From Micrococcaceae bacterium UBA6021 (lineage in GTDB: Bacteria > Actinomycetota > Actinomycetes > Actinomycetales > Micrococcaceae): DNA of 26,902 bases. Location: assembly GCA_002427975.1 (NCBI GenBank), contig DIZT01000298.1, forward strand, positions 1 to 26,902, read 5' to 3'. The notes under the pieces are model-generated. The model did not search any database. It saw nothing but the letters and a program-made list of their open reading frames with translations, and had not been told where the DNA came from. A program made the position numbers and the translations under genes. Positions 15,327 through 21,305 of the stretch are shown here, piece after piece (position 1 is the first letter of the stretch; every line of letters starts with the position of its first letter).

Positions 15327-16248
15327 CTTCGGGCTCCCCCAGGTAGGCCGCAACAACCCGCGGGTCTTCACGGATGGCCCGTGGCAGGCCATCGGCAATC
15401 TTTTTGCCAAACTCGAGAACAACGATCCTGTCCGTCACACCCATCACCAGCTTCATGTCATGCTCGATCAGCAGGATTGTGTAGCCTTCGTCGCGGATGG
15501 TGCGGATGAGCGCCATCAGTTCTTCTTTCTCAGCCGGGTTGAAGCCGGCCGCAGGCTCATCCAGGCAGAGGACCTTCGGATCTGTAGCCAGGGCGCGTGC
15601 TATCTCCAAGCGGCGCTGGTAGCCGTAGGGAAGGTGGCGGGACAGGAAGTGCGCATGGTCTGCGATCCCCACAAAGTCCAGCAGGGCCATGCCCCGCTCA
15701 ATGGCCGACTTTTCCTCCCGGACATGGGTGGGGAGCCTCAGCAACGCTCCGCCGACGCTGGTACGGTGCCGGGCATCCAAACCCACCACAACGTTTTCGA
15801 GCGCCGTCATTTCGCCGAAAAGCCGGATGTTCTGGAAGGTGCGCGACAGCCCCAGCCTGGTGATCTTGTGCTGCTTCAGCCCGTTGATGACTTGGCCTTC
15901 CAGCACAACTTGGCCGGCGGTCGGTTTGTATACCCCCGTCATGGCATTGAAGCAGGTGGTCTTCCCGGCTCCGTTGGGACCGATCAGTCCCAGGATTTCG
16001 CCACGCCTGATATCGAAGCTGACGTTGTCCAGCGCCACGAGGCCACCGAATTTGATGGTGAGGTCCTTGACCTCAACGATGTTCTCGCCAACCTTGGCCG
16101 CGATGTCGCGGTCGGGTGCAACCTTTTCCGCGAGCTCCGACTCTATCCCGGCCTCAGCCAGGGCATCGACGTCGGGACCGGCCTGCGCAGCAGCTTCCGG
16201 CTGCGCGGCATCCCGTGATCCGGCTGGCAACCTGTCGTCCTGGCTCAT
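15313..16248 (-). CDS. livG: Branched-chain amino-acid ABC transporter, ATP-binding protein LivG, with N-terminal extension
   Basis: 311-aa ATPase. The ABC core starts at about residue 57 (NIVEVKDLTIKFGG); Walker A is GPNGAGKTT (90-98), the signature region is LPYGYQRRLEIARAL, as usual for LivG, and Walker B is VLCLDEPAAGFNPAE. The core is normal in length, but about 55 Ala/Asp/Glu-rich residues precede it, which most LivG proteins lack. The start is well supported: ATG 16248 has AAAGGAG seven bases upstream and forms ATGA with the livM stop, so the extension is probably translated. Its role is unknown. Confidence 0.94.
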   Translation of the reverse strand: MSQDDRLPAGSRDAAQPEAAAQAGPDVDALAEAGIESELAEKVAPDRDIAAKVGENIVEVKDLTIKFGGLVALDNVSFDIRRGEILGLIGPNGAGKTTCFNAMTGVYKPTAGQVVLEGQVINGLKQHKITRLGLSRTFQNIRLFGEMTALENVVVGLDARHRTSVGGALLRLPTHVREEKSAIERGMALLDFVGIADHAHFLSRHLPYGYQRRLEIARALATDPKVLCLDEPAAGFNPAEKEELMALIRTIRDEGYTILLIEHDMKLVMGVTDRIVVLEFGKKIADGLPRAIREDPRVVAAYLGEPEDDVA

Positions 16249-17501
16249 GCCTGGACTCCTTTCTCACGGTTCTGGTCCTGCCCTGGGCCGGCGGCCGGCG
16301 GTGTTCCAGCCGATGACGGGCCGGTGCTGTCCTTCTGGGTGACCCTTTGGTAGGCCGTCCGGCCGTAGGCGAGCAGCCGCTGACGGGCGGGGAGCAGGCC
16401 CTGGGACCGGAAAATCATGATCAGCACCAGTGCTATGCCGAAAATGAGGTATTTGTACTCAGCAACGGCCGTGAACCTCAGCGGAATGTAGCTGACCAGC
16501 GCCCCGCCCAGGATGGCACCGACCTTGTTGCCTGCGCCGCCCAGCACCACCGCGGCCAGGAAGAGAATGGACGTGGTGACATCGAATTTCTGGTTGTTCA
16601 CGAAGCCGACCTGCCCGGCAAACAAAGCCCCCGAGAGGCCGCCGATGGCTGCCCCGATGGCGAACGCCCACACCTTGTACTTGAACGTGGGAACACCCAT
16701 GATTTCGGCTGCATCCTCATCCTCACGGATGGCGATCCAGGCGCGCCCCACCCGGCTGCGTTCCAGGTTGCCCACCAGGAGGGTGATGACGATGATAATG
16801 CTCAGCGTGAGCCAATACCACGGCACGCCGTTGGAATTTGAGAATATCGGGGTTCCGTCGGCCTCAGTTCCCGGCGGGTGCCCCACGTTCTGGAACCCCA
16901 CCTGGCCTTTCATGGCCGGGATGATGGTCGCCAGAATCCGGACGATCTCGCCGAATCCCAGGGTGACGATCGCCAGGTAGTCACCGCGAAGCCGCAGGGT
17001 TGGCACGCCCAGCACCACACCGAAGAACATGGTCACCGTCATGGCAATCGGGATGGTCCACAGATAGGGAATGTGCAGGAAGGGAGAGTCGGGGCTTGTC
17101 AGCATCGCGGCACAGTAGGAGCCCACGGCGAAGAAAGCCACGTAACCGAGGTCCAGCAGGCCCGCATATCCCACAACAACGTTCAGCCCGACGGCGATGA
17201 GGGCGAACCGTGCCATGTCGAAGCAGGCGAGGGCGAAGTTGTTTCCGGGTTCGGTGGTGATGATCGGTGGATTGATCAGCGGCAACATGTAGGCCAGGAT
17301 CACAACGACGATGAGGAAGGCCCATTGCTGCTGGCGGGATAGTGCGTTCCACCGCTCACCCCAGGCGCCAAAGACACCGGGCCGGCCCCGTTTTTCGGGT
17401 GTCACGCTGCTTCCGGGTCCGGCGGTTACGGCCTCGCGGTCGGCCGCTGCCTGGGCGGCCGCCGCCTCGGGAAGTGGCGTGGGTCCGTCTGTCATGCTCA
17501 T
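16245..17501 (-). CDS. livM: Branched-chain amino-acid ABC transporter permease LivM
   Basis: 418-aa permease of the LivHM family. The membrane core spans residues about 60-385, with FALIAVGLNVVVGYAGLLDLGYVAFFAVGSY and GDYLAIVTLGFGEIVRI, the conserved LivM segments, and WIAIREDEDAAEIMG as the coupling (EAA-like) loop to the ATPases. Both ends carry extra hydrophilic tails, about 55 residues at the N-terminus and about 35 (Pro/Gly/Gln-rich) at the C-terminus. ATG 17501 has AAGGAG six bases upstream and overlaps the livH stop as ATGA; another ATG two codons later is possible. It is translationally coupled to both neighbours. Confidence 0.94.
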   Translation of the reverse strand: MSMTDGPTPLPEAAAAQAAADREAVTAGPGSSVTPEKRGRPGVFGAWGERWNALSRQQQWAFLIVVVILAYMLPLINPPIITTEPGNNFALACFDMARFALIAVGLNVVVGYAGLLDLGYVAFFAVGSYCAAMLTSPDSPFLHIPYLWTIPIAMTVTMFFGVVLGVPTLRLRGDYLAIVTLGFGEIVRILATIIPAMKGQVGFQNVGHPPGTEADGTPIFSNSNGVPWYWLTLSIIIVITLLVGNLERSRVGRAWIAIREDEDAAEIMGVPTFKYKVWAFAIGAAIGGLSGALFAGQVGFVNNQKFDVTTSILFLAAVVLGGAGNKVGAILGGALVSYIPLRFTAVAEYKYLIFGIALVLIMIFRSQGLLPARQRLLAYGRTAYQRVTQKDSTGPSSAGTPPAAGPGQDQNREKGVQA

Positions 17502-18505
17502 GCTTTGCTCCTTCCCAAGGAGGTGCCGAGAATACCTTGTGGCCGAAGCAGCAGCACCAGCACCAGGATGACGAAAGCAACGACGTCGGTCCATTGGGAG
17601 TTGCCCAGCAGGATCTGCCCGTAGTTGCCGATAAGGCCCAGGAGGAGGCCGCCCAGGAGCGCGCCGCGGACGTTGCCGATCCCGCCCAGCACGGCGGCTG
17701 CGAAAGCCTTGATGCCCAGTACGAACCCTCCGCTGTACTGAACACCGGAAGGAATCTTCATGACATAGAACAGGGCGGCGGCCCCAGCCAGGACGCCTCC
17801 GATGAGGAACGTCGTGATGATGATGCGCTCTTTGTTGACCCCCATCAACGTCGCAGTGTCCGGGTCCTGGGCCACCGCACGGATACCCCGCCCGGTCCTG
17901 GACTTCCGGATGAAACGCTCGGTGCCAACCATCATGATGACGGCGGCGATGATGATGACCAGCTGCTGGGAATCCACGATGGTCCCGAAGACGTCAAAGA
18001 TCGGCGTGGGCCGGAACATAGTCACTGCCAATTCCGGACTGGGACCTCGCCAAAGGTAGATCAGGTACTGGATGGTGAAGGAAGCGCCGATTGCCGTGAT
18101 CAGGAAGACAAGGCGCGGAGCATTCCGCTTCCGGAGTGGCCTGTACGCCACCCTCTCCAGCACGAACGCTGTCAACGCGGAGGCAACCATCGCCACAACC
18201 AACGCCAGGACCAGGTTCAGGACAATCGACCAGAAGTCCAGCCGCGGAGCCGACGGGCCGAATCCGAGGCCGCTCAGAGTGAAAAAAACTGCGTAGCAGC
18301 CAACGATGAATACTTCCGAGTGTGCAAAGTTGATGAGGTTAAGGACGCCATAGACCAGCGTGTAGCCGAGTGCAACCAAGGCATAAATCGCGCCGAACGT
18401 CAGGCCATCAAACGTCGCGCTCCAGAAGTTTTGCATAAGCGAAGGAACGTCAAAGGAAATCCAGTCATTTTCCATTGGCGGTAATTGGACGAGCAGTGGC
18501 AGCAT
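17498..18505 (-). CDS. livH: Branched-chain amino-acid ABC transporter permease LivH
   Basis: 335-aa permease with about eight helices. FDGLTFGAIYALVALGYTLVYGVLNLINFAHSEVFIVG is the diagnostic LivH start of the core; RAVAQDPDTATLMGVNKERI is the cytoplasmic coupling loop, and AFAAAVLGGIGNVRGALLGGLLLG is the conserved C-terminal part. ATG 18505 is chosen because AGGA lies six bases upstream; a TTG five codons earlier lacks this. It is separated from livK by 86 bases that contain a strong hairpin, and overlaps livM by four bases, so livHMGF form a tightly coupled block. Confidence 0.94.
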   Translation of the reverse strand: MLPLLVQLPPMENDWISFDVPSLMQNFWSATFDGLTFGAIYALVALGYTLVYGVLNLINFAHSEVFIVGCYAVFFTLSGLGFGPSAPRLDFWSIVLNLVLALVVAMVASALTAFVLERVAYRPLRKRNAPRLVFLITAIGASFTIQYLIYLWRGPSPELAVTMFRPTPIFDVFGTIVDSQQLVIIIAAVIMMVGTERFIRKSRTGRGIRAVAQDPDTATLMGVNKERIIITTFLIGGVLAGAAALFYVMKIPSGVQYSGGFVLGIKAFAAAVLGGIGNVRGALLGGLLLGLIGNYGQILLGNSQWTDVVAFVILVLVLLLRPQGILGTSLGRSKA

Positions 18506-18536
18506 GGGACATCCTGTCAAGCGCTAGGTCAGGAAA

Positions 18537-18572
18537 GGGCTGTGGGGTCGGAAAGCGCTGACCCCACAGCCC
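18537..18572 (-). terminator. Strong hairpin between livK and livH (partial terminator or mRNA stabiliser)
   Basis: GGGCTGTGGGGTC (18537-18549) pairs perfectly with GACCCCACAGCCC (18560-18572): 13 bp with a 10-base loop. On the transcribed strand it is followed by TTTCC only, a weak T-run. In binding-protein operons such a hairpin commonly keeps the binding protein at higher levels than the permeases. Confidence 0.6.
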
Positions 18573-18591
18573 CGTTTCTTTCAATGCACGA

Positions 18592-19824
18592 CTAGTCGCC
18601 GATTGGTCCGATCGGAACGATCTTGCCGTTCTCCACTTTGTAGCCGTAAACAGTCGGAGCCTGGAGTTCACCCTTCGCATCCCACTTGTAGTGCTTGCTC
18701 AGGCCGTCTTTGTCGTAGGCCTTGACCCAGGTCAGCAGATCCGCGCGTGATTGCTTGCCCGCATCAATGCCGGACAGGAGCACGGTGGCAGCGTCATAAC
18801 CTTCGATGGAGTACGTTCCGGGCTCCGAACCCTTCGAGACTTCCTTGTACGCAGAAGCGAAATCAGGAATGAGCTCGCCGGGGATGCACGGGCAGGTGAA
18901 GTAGGCATTGCTGGACGCGTCACCGGCCTGCTTGATGAACTGATCATCCTTGACACCGTCAGGTGCGACGAAGGTGCCGGTAAAGCCCTTGCCCGAAAGC
19001 TGCTGATCGAAGGGTGCGCCCTCGGCGTAGTAGCCCGAGTAGAAGACCGCATCGGCCTTGGCGTTCATGATCTTCGAGATCACAGCCGAGAAGTCCTTCT
19101 GACCGGTGGTTACCTTCTCGGTCCCGACCAGTGCGCTGCCCAGCCCACTGGAAGTCGACGTGCCAAGTCCAATGCCGTAGTCGGAATCATCCTGGACGAG
19201 GTAAACCTTCTTCGCGCCCAGCTTGCCGGTCAGGAACTTGGCCGCGGCCGGGCCCTGCACGGCATCGTTACCCAGACCCCGGAAGAAAGTGGTCCAGCCG
19301 TTCTCCGTCAGGCCGGGGTTAGTAGCCGACGGCGTGATGTGAACAAGACCCTTTTGCTCGAAAATATTGCCGGTAGCCTTCGACTCCCCGGAGAACGGGA
19401 GACCGATGACGCCCACAATGCCTGCTTCACTGACAAGCTGCGTGACCGGGCCCGTGGCTTTGTTGGGGTCGCCTTCAGTATCGAACTTCTTGAACTGGAC
19501 CTGGCAGCCGGGATTCGCGGCATTGTGCTGGTTGATCGCCAGCTGGATGCCGTTGAAGATATTGATGCCCAGCTGTGCGTTTGCCCCCGTCTGCGCGCCC
19601 GCATAGGCCAACGTGGTGGTTGCGGCGCAGGTGGCCTTGCCGTCGCCCTTCGGCAGGACCGCGCCGGCTGGCACGTCCACCTTGGAGATCGCGGGGATAT
19701 TCACCTTGTTAGAGGCTCCAGAGGTGTCACTCGTGGTTGGCCCGGCCTGATTGGCGCAGGCCGAGAGTGCGAGGGTAAGGGTGGCCGCCGCCGCCCACGA
19801 TTTAATGGCTTTCTTTCGGTACAT
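18592..19824 (-). CDS. livK: Branched-chain amino-acid ABC transporter substrate-binding lipoprotein
   Basis: 410-aa periplasmic-type binding protein (family 6, type I fold). The N-terminus is a lipoprotein signal peptide: basic MYRKKAIK, a hydrophobic stretch and the lipobox LSAC with Cys23 as the lipidated residue. The mature part has AQTGANAQLGINIFNGIQLAINQHNA and GVIGLPFSGESKA, typical of leucine/isoleucine/valine-binding proteins. Its ligand is inferred from the family and the adjacent livHMGF genes. ATG 19824 has GGAAGG eight bases upstream. It is first in the operon, behind a 330-base control region, and is followed by a strong hairpin. Confidence 0.94.
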   Translation of the reverse strand: MYRKKAIKSWAAAATLTLALSACANQAGPTTSDTSGASNKVNIPAISKVDVPAGAVLPKGDGKATCAATTTLAYAGAQTGANAQLGINIFNGIQLAINQHNAANPGCQVQFKKFDTEGDPNKATGPVTQLVSEAGIVGVIGLPFSGESKATGNIFEQKGLVHITPSATNPGLTENGWTTFFRGLGNDAVQGPAAAKFLTGKLGAKKVYLVQDDSDYGIGLGTSTSSGLGSALVGTEKVTTGQKDFSAVISKIMNAKADAVFYSGYYAEGAPFDQQLSGKGFTGTFVAPDGVKDDQFIKQAGDASSNAYFTCPCIPGELIPDFASAYKEVSKGSEPGTYSIEGYDAATVLLSGIDAGKQSRADLLTWVKAYDKDGLSKHYKWDAKGELQAPTVYGYKVENGKIVPIGPIGD

Positions 19825-19925
19825 TTGTTAAACCTTCCGAGCCGGACTATCTCGACAGCTGCTGCGGATGACCGAGGCAGTTACACGTACTTTTCGAAAT
19901 TTGTTTCCTGAGACTACTACCTAAT

Positions 19926-19943
19926 ATGTGTCGCGGAACACAT
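19926..19943. promoter_or_regulatory. CRP/GlxR-like palindrome upstream of livK
   Basis: ATGTGTCGCGGAACACAT is a perfect 6-6-6 inverted repeat. It satisfies TGTG-N8-CACA, the outer half-site pattern of CRP-type regulators (GlxR in corynebacteria). The inner bases differ from the TGTGA/TCACA consensus, so a GntR-type regulator is also possible. It ends 102 bases before the livK ATG. Confidence 0.4.
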
Positions 19944-19980
19944 CCCGTCCGGCGTGGCCAAACCAGGATATGCGCGGTGG

Positions 19981-19996
19981 ATCAGGTGTTCCTGAT
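19981..19996. promoter_or_regulatory. Palindrome ATCAGG-N4-CCTGAT upstream of livK
   Basis: Perfect 6-base arms around TGTT, in the livK control region. It could be a regulator site or a small hairpin in the leader; the sequence does not decide. Confidence 0.3.
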
Positions 19997-20033
19997 TTAA
20001 CTTCAAGCTAATGCAAATCTGCGGAGGATATAA

Positions 20034-20047
20034 GTGACTGAGGTCAC
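20034..20047. promoter_or_regulatory. Operator-like palindrome at the predicted livK transcription start
   Basis: GTGACTGAGGTCAC has perfect GTGAC/GTCAC arms. An imperfect extension adds TATAAG on one side and CTTATA on the other. It covers the predicted start point of the promoter at 20053-20081, the placement expected for a repressor. Confidence 0.4.
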
Positions 20048-20052
20048 ATCCT

Positions 20053-20081
20053 TATAACAGTCGTTGCATATGCGGAATCAA
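20053..20081 (-). promoter_or_regulatory. Predicted livK promoter
   Basis: On the minus strand TTGATT (20081-20076) is followed after 17 bases by GTTATA (20058-20053), or after 18 by TTATAA. It is the best -35/-10 pair in the gap and lies beside the palindrome at 20034-20047. Confidence 0.4.
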
Positions 20082-20100
20082 CGGAGGCAGTGCTCCGTTG
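20079..20100. terminator. Hairpin downstream of the tRNA
   Basis: CAACGGAG and CTCCGTTG form perfect 8-base arms around six bases, 55 bases beyond the tRNA 3' end. There is no T-run, so it is at best a weak or factor-dependent end for the tRNA transcript; its edge overlaps the predicted livK -35. Confidence 0.35.
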
Positions 20101-20154
20101 AGGCTGTGCGGGACGCATGGAAGGGCGCGCGAACGGCGCCGCGGGGAGAATGTG

Positions 20155-20228
20155 TGCCCCAGGTGGGACTCGAACCCACAACACGCGGATTTTAAGTCCG
20201 CTGCCTCTGCCAATTGGGCTACTGGGGC
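20155..20228 (-). tRNA. tRNA-Leu, anticodon UAA, with short variable loop
   Basis: The 74-base sequence folds as a complete cloverleaf: acceptor GCCCCAG/CTGGGGC, U8-A9, D arm with GG in AATTGGCAGA, anticodon stem GCGGA/TCCGC enclosing CTTAAAA (anticodon TAA), a 5-base variable loop GTGTT, T arm GTGGG-TTCGAGT-CCCAC and discriminator A. CCA is not encoded. The anticodon reads UUA, a rare codon in a genome of this GC. Bacterial leucine tRNAs normally have a long variable arm, so the short one is unusual (see findings). The first ten bases overlap the 3' end of the GNAT gene. Confidence 0.93.
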
Positions 20229-21193
20229 GCCCGGTAAATAGTATCCCGACATTCCCCCGTCAGAGGTTCGGCGTACCGGAACGTCCCGTGGATGCCGCCG
20301 GGCCAGACTGCCAGCGGAAGCAGCTGGAAGTTCTCGCCCCAGGTTTCGTCGGGCGGCAGGACTCCGAAGGAGGCGGCCGGGACAAAGCCAAAGCGCGGGT
20401 AGTACTCCGTGCTGCCCAGCAGCGCAATGCCGCCCTCCCCGGCCGCGTTGGCCCGGGCGATGGTCTCATTCATCAGGGCACTGCCGATCCCATGGCGCTG
20501 CAGCCTAGGTGTCACCCCGATGGGCCCGAGCCCCAGCAACCCATAGTCGCCCACCCAGCCCCGCGTGCTGATCACATGGCCGACTATTTCGTCGTCCAGC
20601 ACCGCCACCACGCTGAACCCGGGCAGGTACTCCTCGCAGTCGAAGAGCCGGCGGAGCACCTCCACCTCCGCAGGCTCCCGATCCACCCGAAGGCCGGTGA
20701 CCGGGGAGACAGCAAATGCATCGGCCGTCAACACGAGGATCTTGTCCCTGTCCGCGGCTGTCTCGTTCCGGAGCAGCAGCTCGGGCCGCGGCAAATGCCG
20801 GCTTGCGGCGGACAGATCAGCCAGGGCTTCGACGGCGCGGGGTGCGTCCGCAATCGGCACCAGCAGGTGGTCATGGTGGAAGCCGGCCAGCACGTTGCAG
20901 CTGATCCTTGCCTCGGTCAGGGCTTTTCCGACGGCCGCCGTCAGGCCAACAGCCTCCAGCGCAGAATGCACCTCCAGGGTGATCCACGCCGCCACAAAGT
21001 CATAGTGCAGCCCCAGGCTGTCTGCCCTTTCCCGCGGCAGGACCACCGTGAGGCCCTCGGCCTCACGCACGGCAGCTTCGATGCCGGACTCGAGCGGCCT
21101 GCCATGCGGCCACAGGACGTAGACGTACTCACCGTCGCGAAGCACCGGATTCAGTGTTGCCAGCAGGGCCTGGAGGTTCTTTTCGCCAGTCAT
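20219..21193 (-). CDS. Fusion of an ACT-like (COG3602/DUF2241-type) domain with a GNAT N-acetyltransferase
   Basis: 324-aa protein with two parts. Residues about 1-130 resemble small ACT-fold proteins (YVYVLWPHGRP, LTVVLPRERADSLGL, ALEAVGLTAAVGKALTEARISCNVLAGFHHDHLLVP). Residues about 140-300 are a YhbS-like GNAT domain; the acetyl-CoA-binding loop is LGPIGVTPRLQRHGIGSALM, followed by GIALLGSTEYYPRFGF. The substrate is unknown; an amino-acid-sensing ACT part regulating the acetyltransferase is a possible reading. The ATG at 21193 has no Shine-Dalgarno but a -10-like TAGACT exactly six bases upstream. The last codons and the TAG stop lie within the first ten bases of the tRNA gene. Confidence 0.85.
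   Translation of the reverse strand: MTGEKNLQALLATLNPVLRDGEYVYVLWPHGRPLESGIEAAVREAEGLTVVLPRERADSLGLHYDFVAAWITLEVHSALEAVGLTAAVGKALTEARISCNVLAGFHHDHLLVPIADAPRAVEALADLSAASRHLPRPELLLRNETAADRDKILVLTADAFAVSPVTGLRVDREPAEVEVLRRLFDCEEYLPGFSVVAVLDDEIVGHVISTRGWVGDYGLLGLGPIGVTPRLQRHGIGSALMNETIARANAAGEGGIALLGSTEYYPRFGFVPAASFGVLPPDETWGENFQLLPLAVWPGGIHGTFRYAEPLTGECRDTIYRAPQ
20238..20243 (-). promoter_or_regulatory. Possible tRNA promoter -10 inside the GNAT 3' end
   Basis: On the minus strand TACTAT ends nine bases before the first base of the tRNA, inside the last codons of the GNAT gene. It would start transcription two or three bases upstream of the mature tRNA. The -35 is not clear. Confidence 0.35.
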
Positions 21194-21199
21194 GGAGCC

Positions 21200-21205
21200 A
21201 GTCTA
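21200..21205 (-). promoter_or_regulatory. Candidate -10 element for a leaderless GNAT-fusion mRNA
   Basis: TAGACT lies exactly six bases before the ATG at 21193, and no ribosome binding site is present. This repeats the layout seen at ndh, hemolysin III and DUF4307. Confidence 0.35.
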
Positions 21206-21229
21206 GAAGGGACACCCGGCGGGACACGC

Positions 21230-21268
21230 AAAACGGCGGCCATCCCCCGTCAGGGGTACAGCCGCCGT
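21230..21268 (-). terminator. Intrinsic terminator of ndh
   Basis: On the minus strand ACGGCGGC and GCCGCCGT form an 8-bp outer stem, CCCC/GGGG forms an inner stem, and TTTTGCG follows. It lies 37 bases after the ndh stop and just before the GNAT-fusion start, so it separates the two units. Confidence 0.75.
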
Positions 21269-21305
21269 CGGGCGTTACTGCAGATGCTTTCTCAGGAAGC
21301 CAGTG

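Larger units (their letters stand above)
19825..20154. other. Control region upstream of livK, no coding sequence
   Basis: This 330-base gap is AT-richer than its surroundings and holds no convincing frame on either strand. It contains a predicted promoter, three separate palindromes and a hairpin behind the tRNA, each listed separately. A transcript from the predicted promoter would have a leader of about 220 bases before livK. Confidence 0.6.

Noticed and set aside
17342..18484. A 380-codon plus-strand frame opposite livM/livH
   Set aside because: His/Asp/Gln-rich low-complexity translation typical of an antisense shadow; livH and livM are clearly coding on the other strand.
18751..19911. 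A 386-codon plus-strand frame opposite livK
   Set aside because: Arg/Gly-rich antisense shadow; LivK has a lipobox and family motifs on the minus strand.
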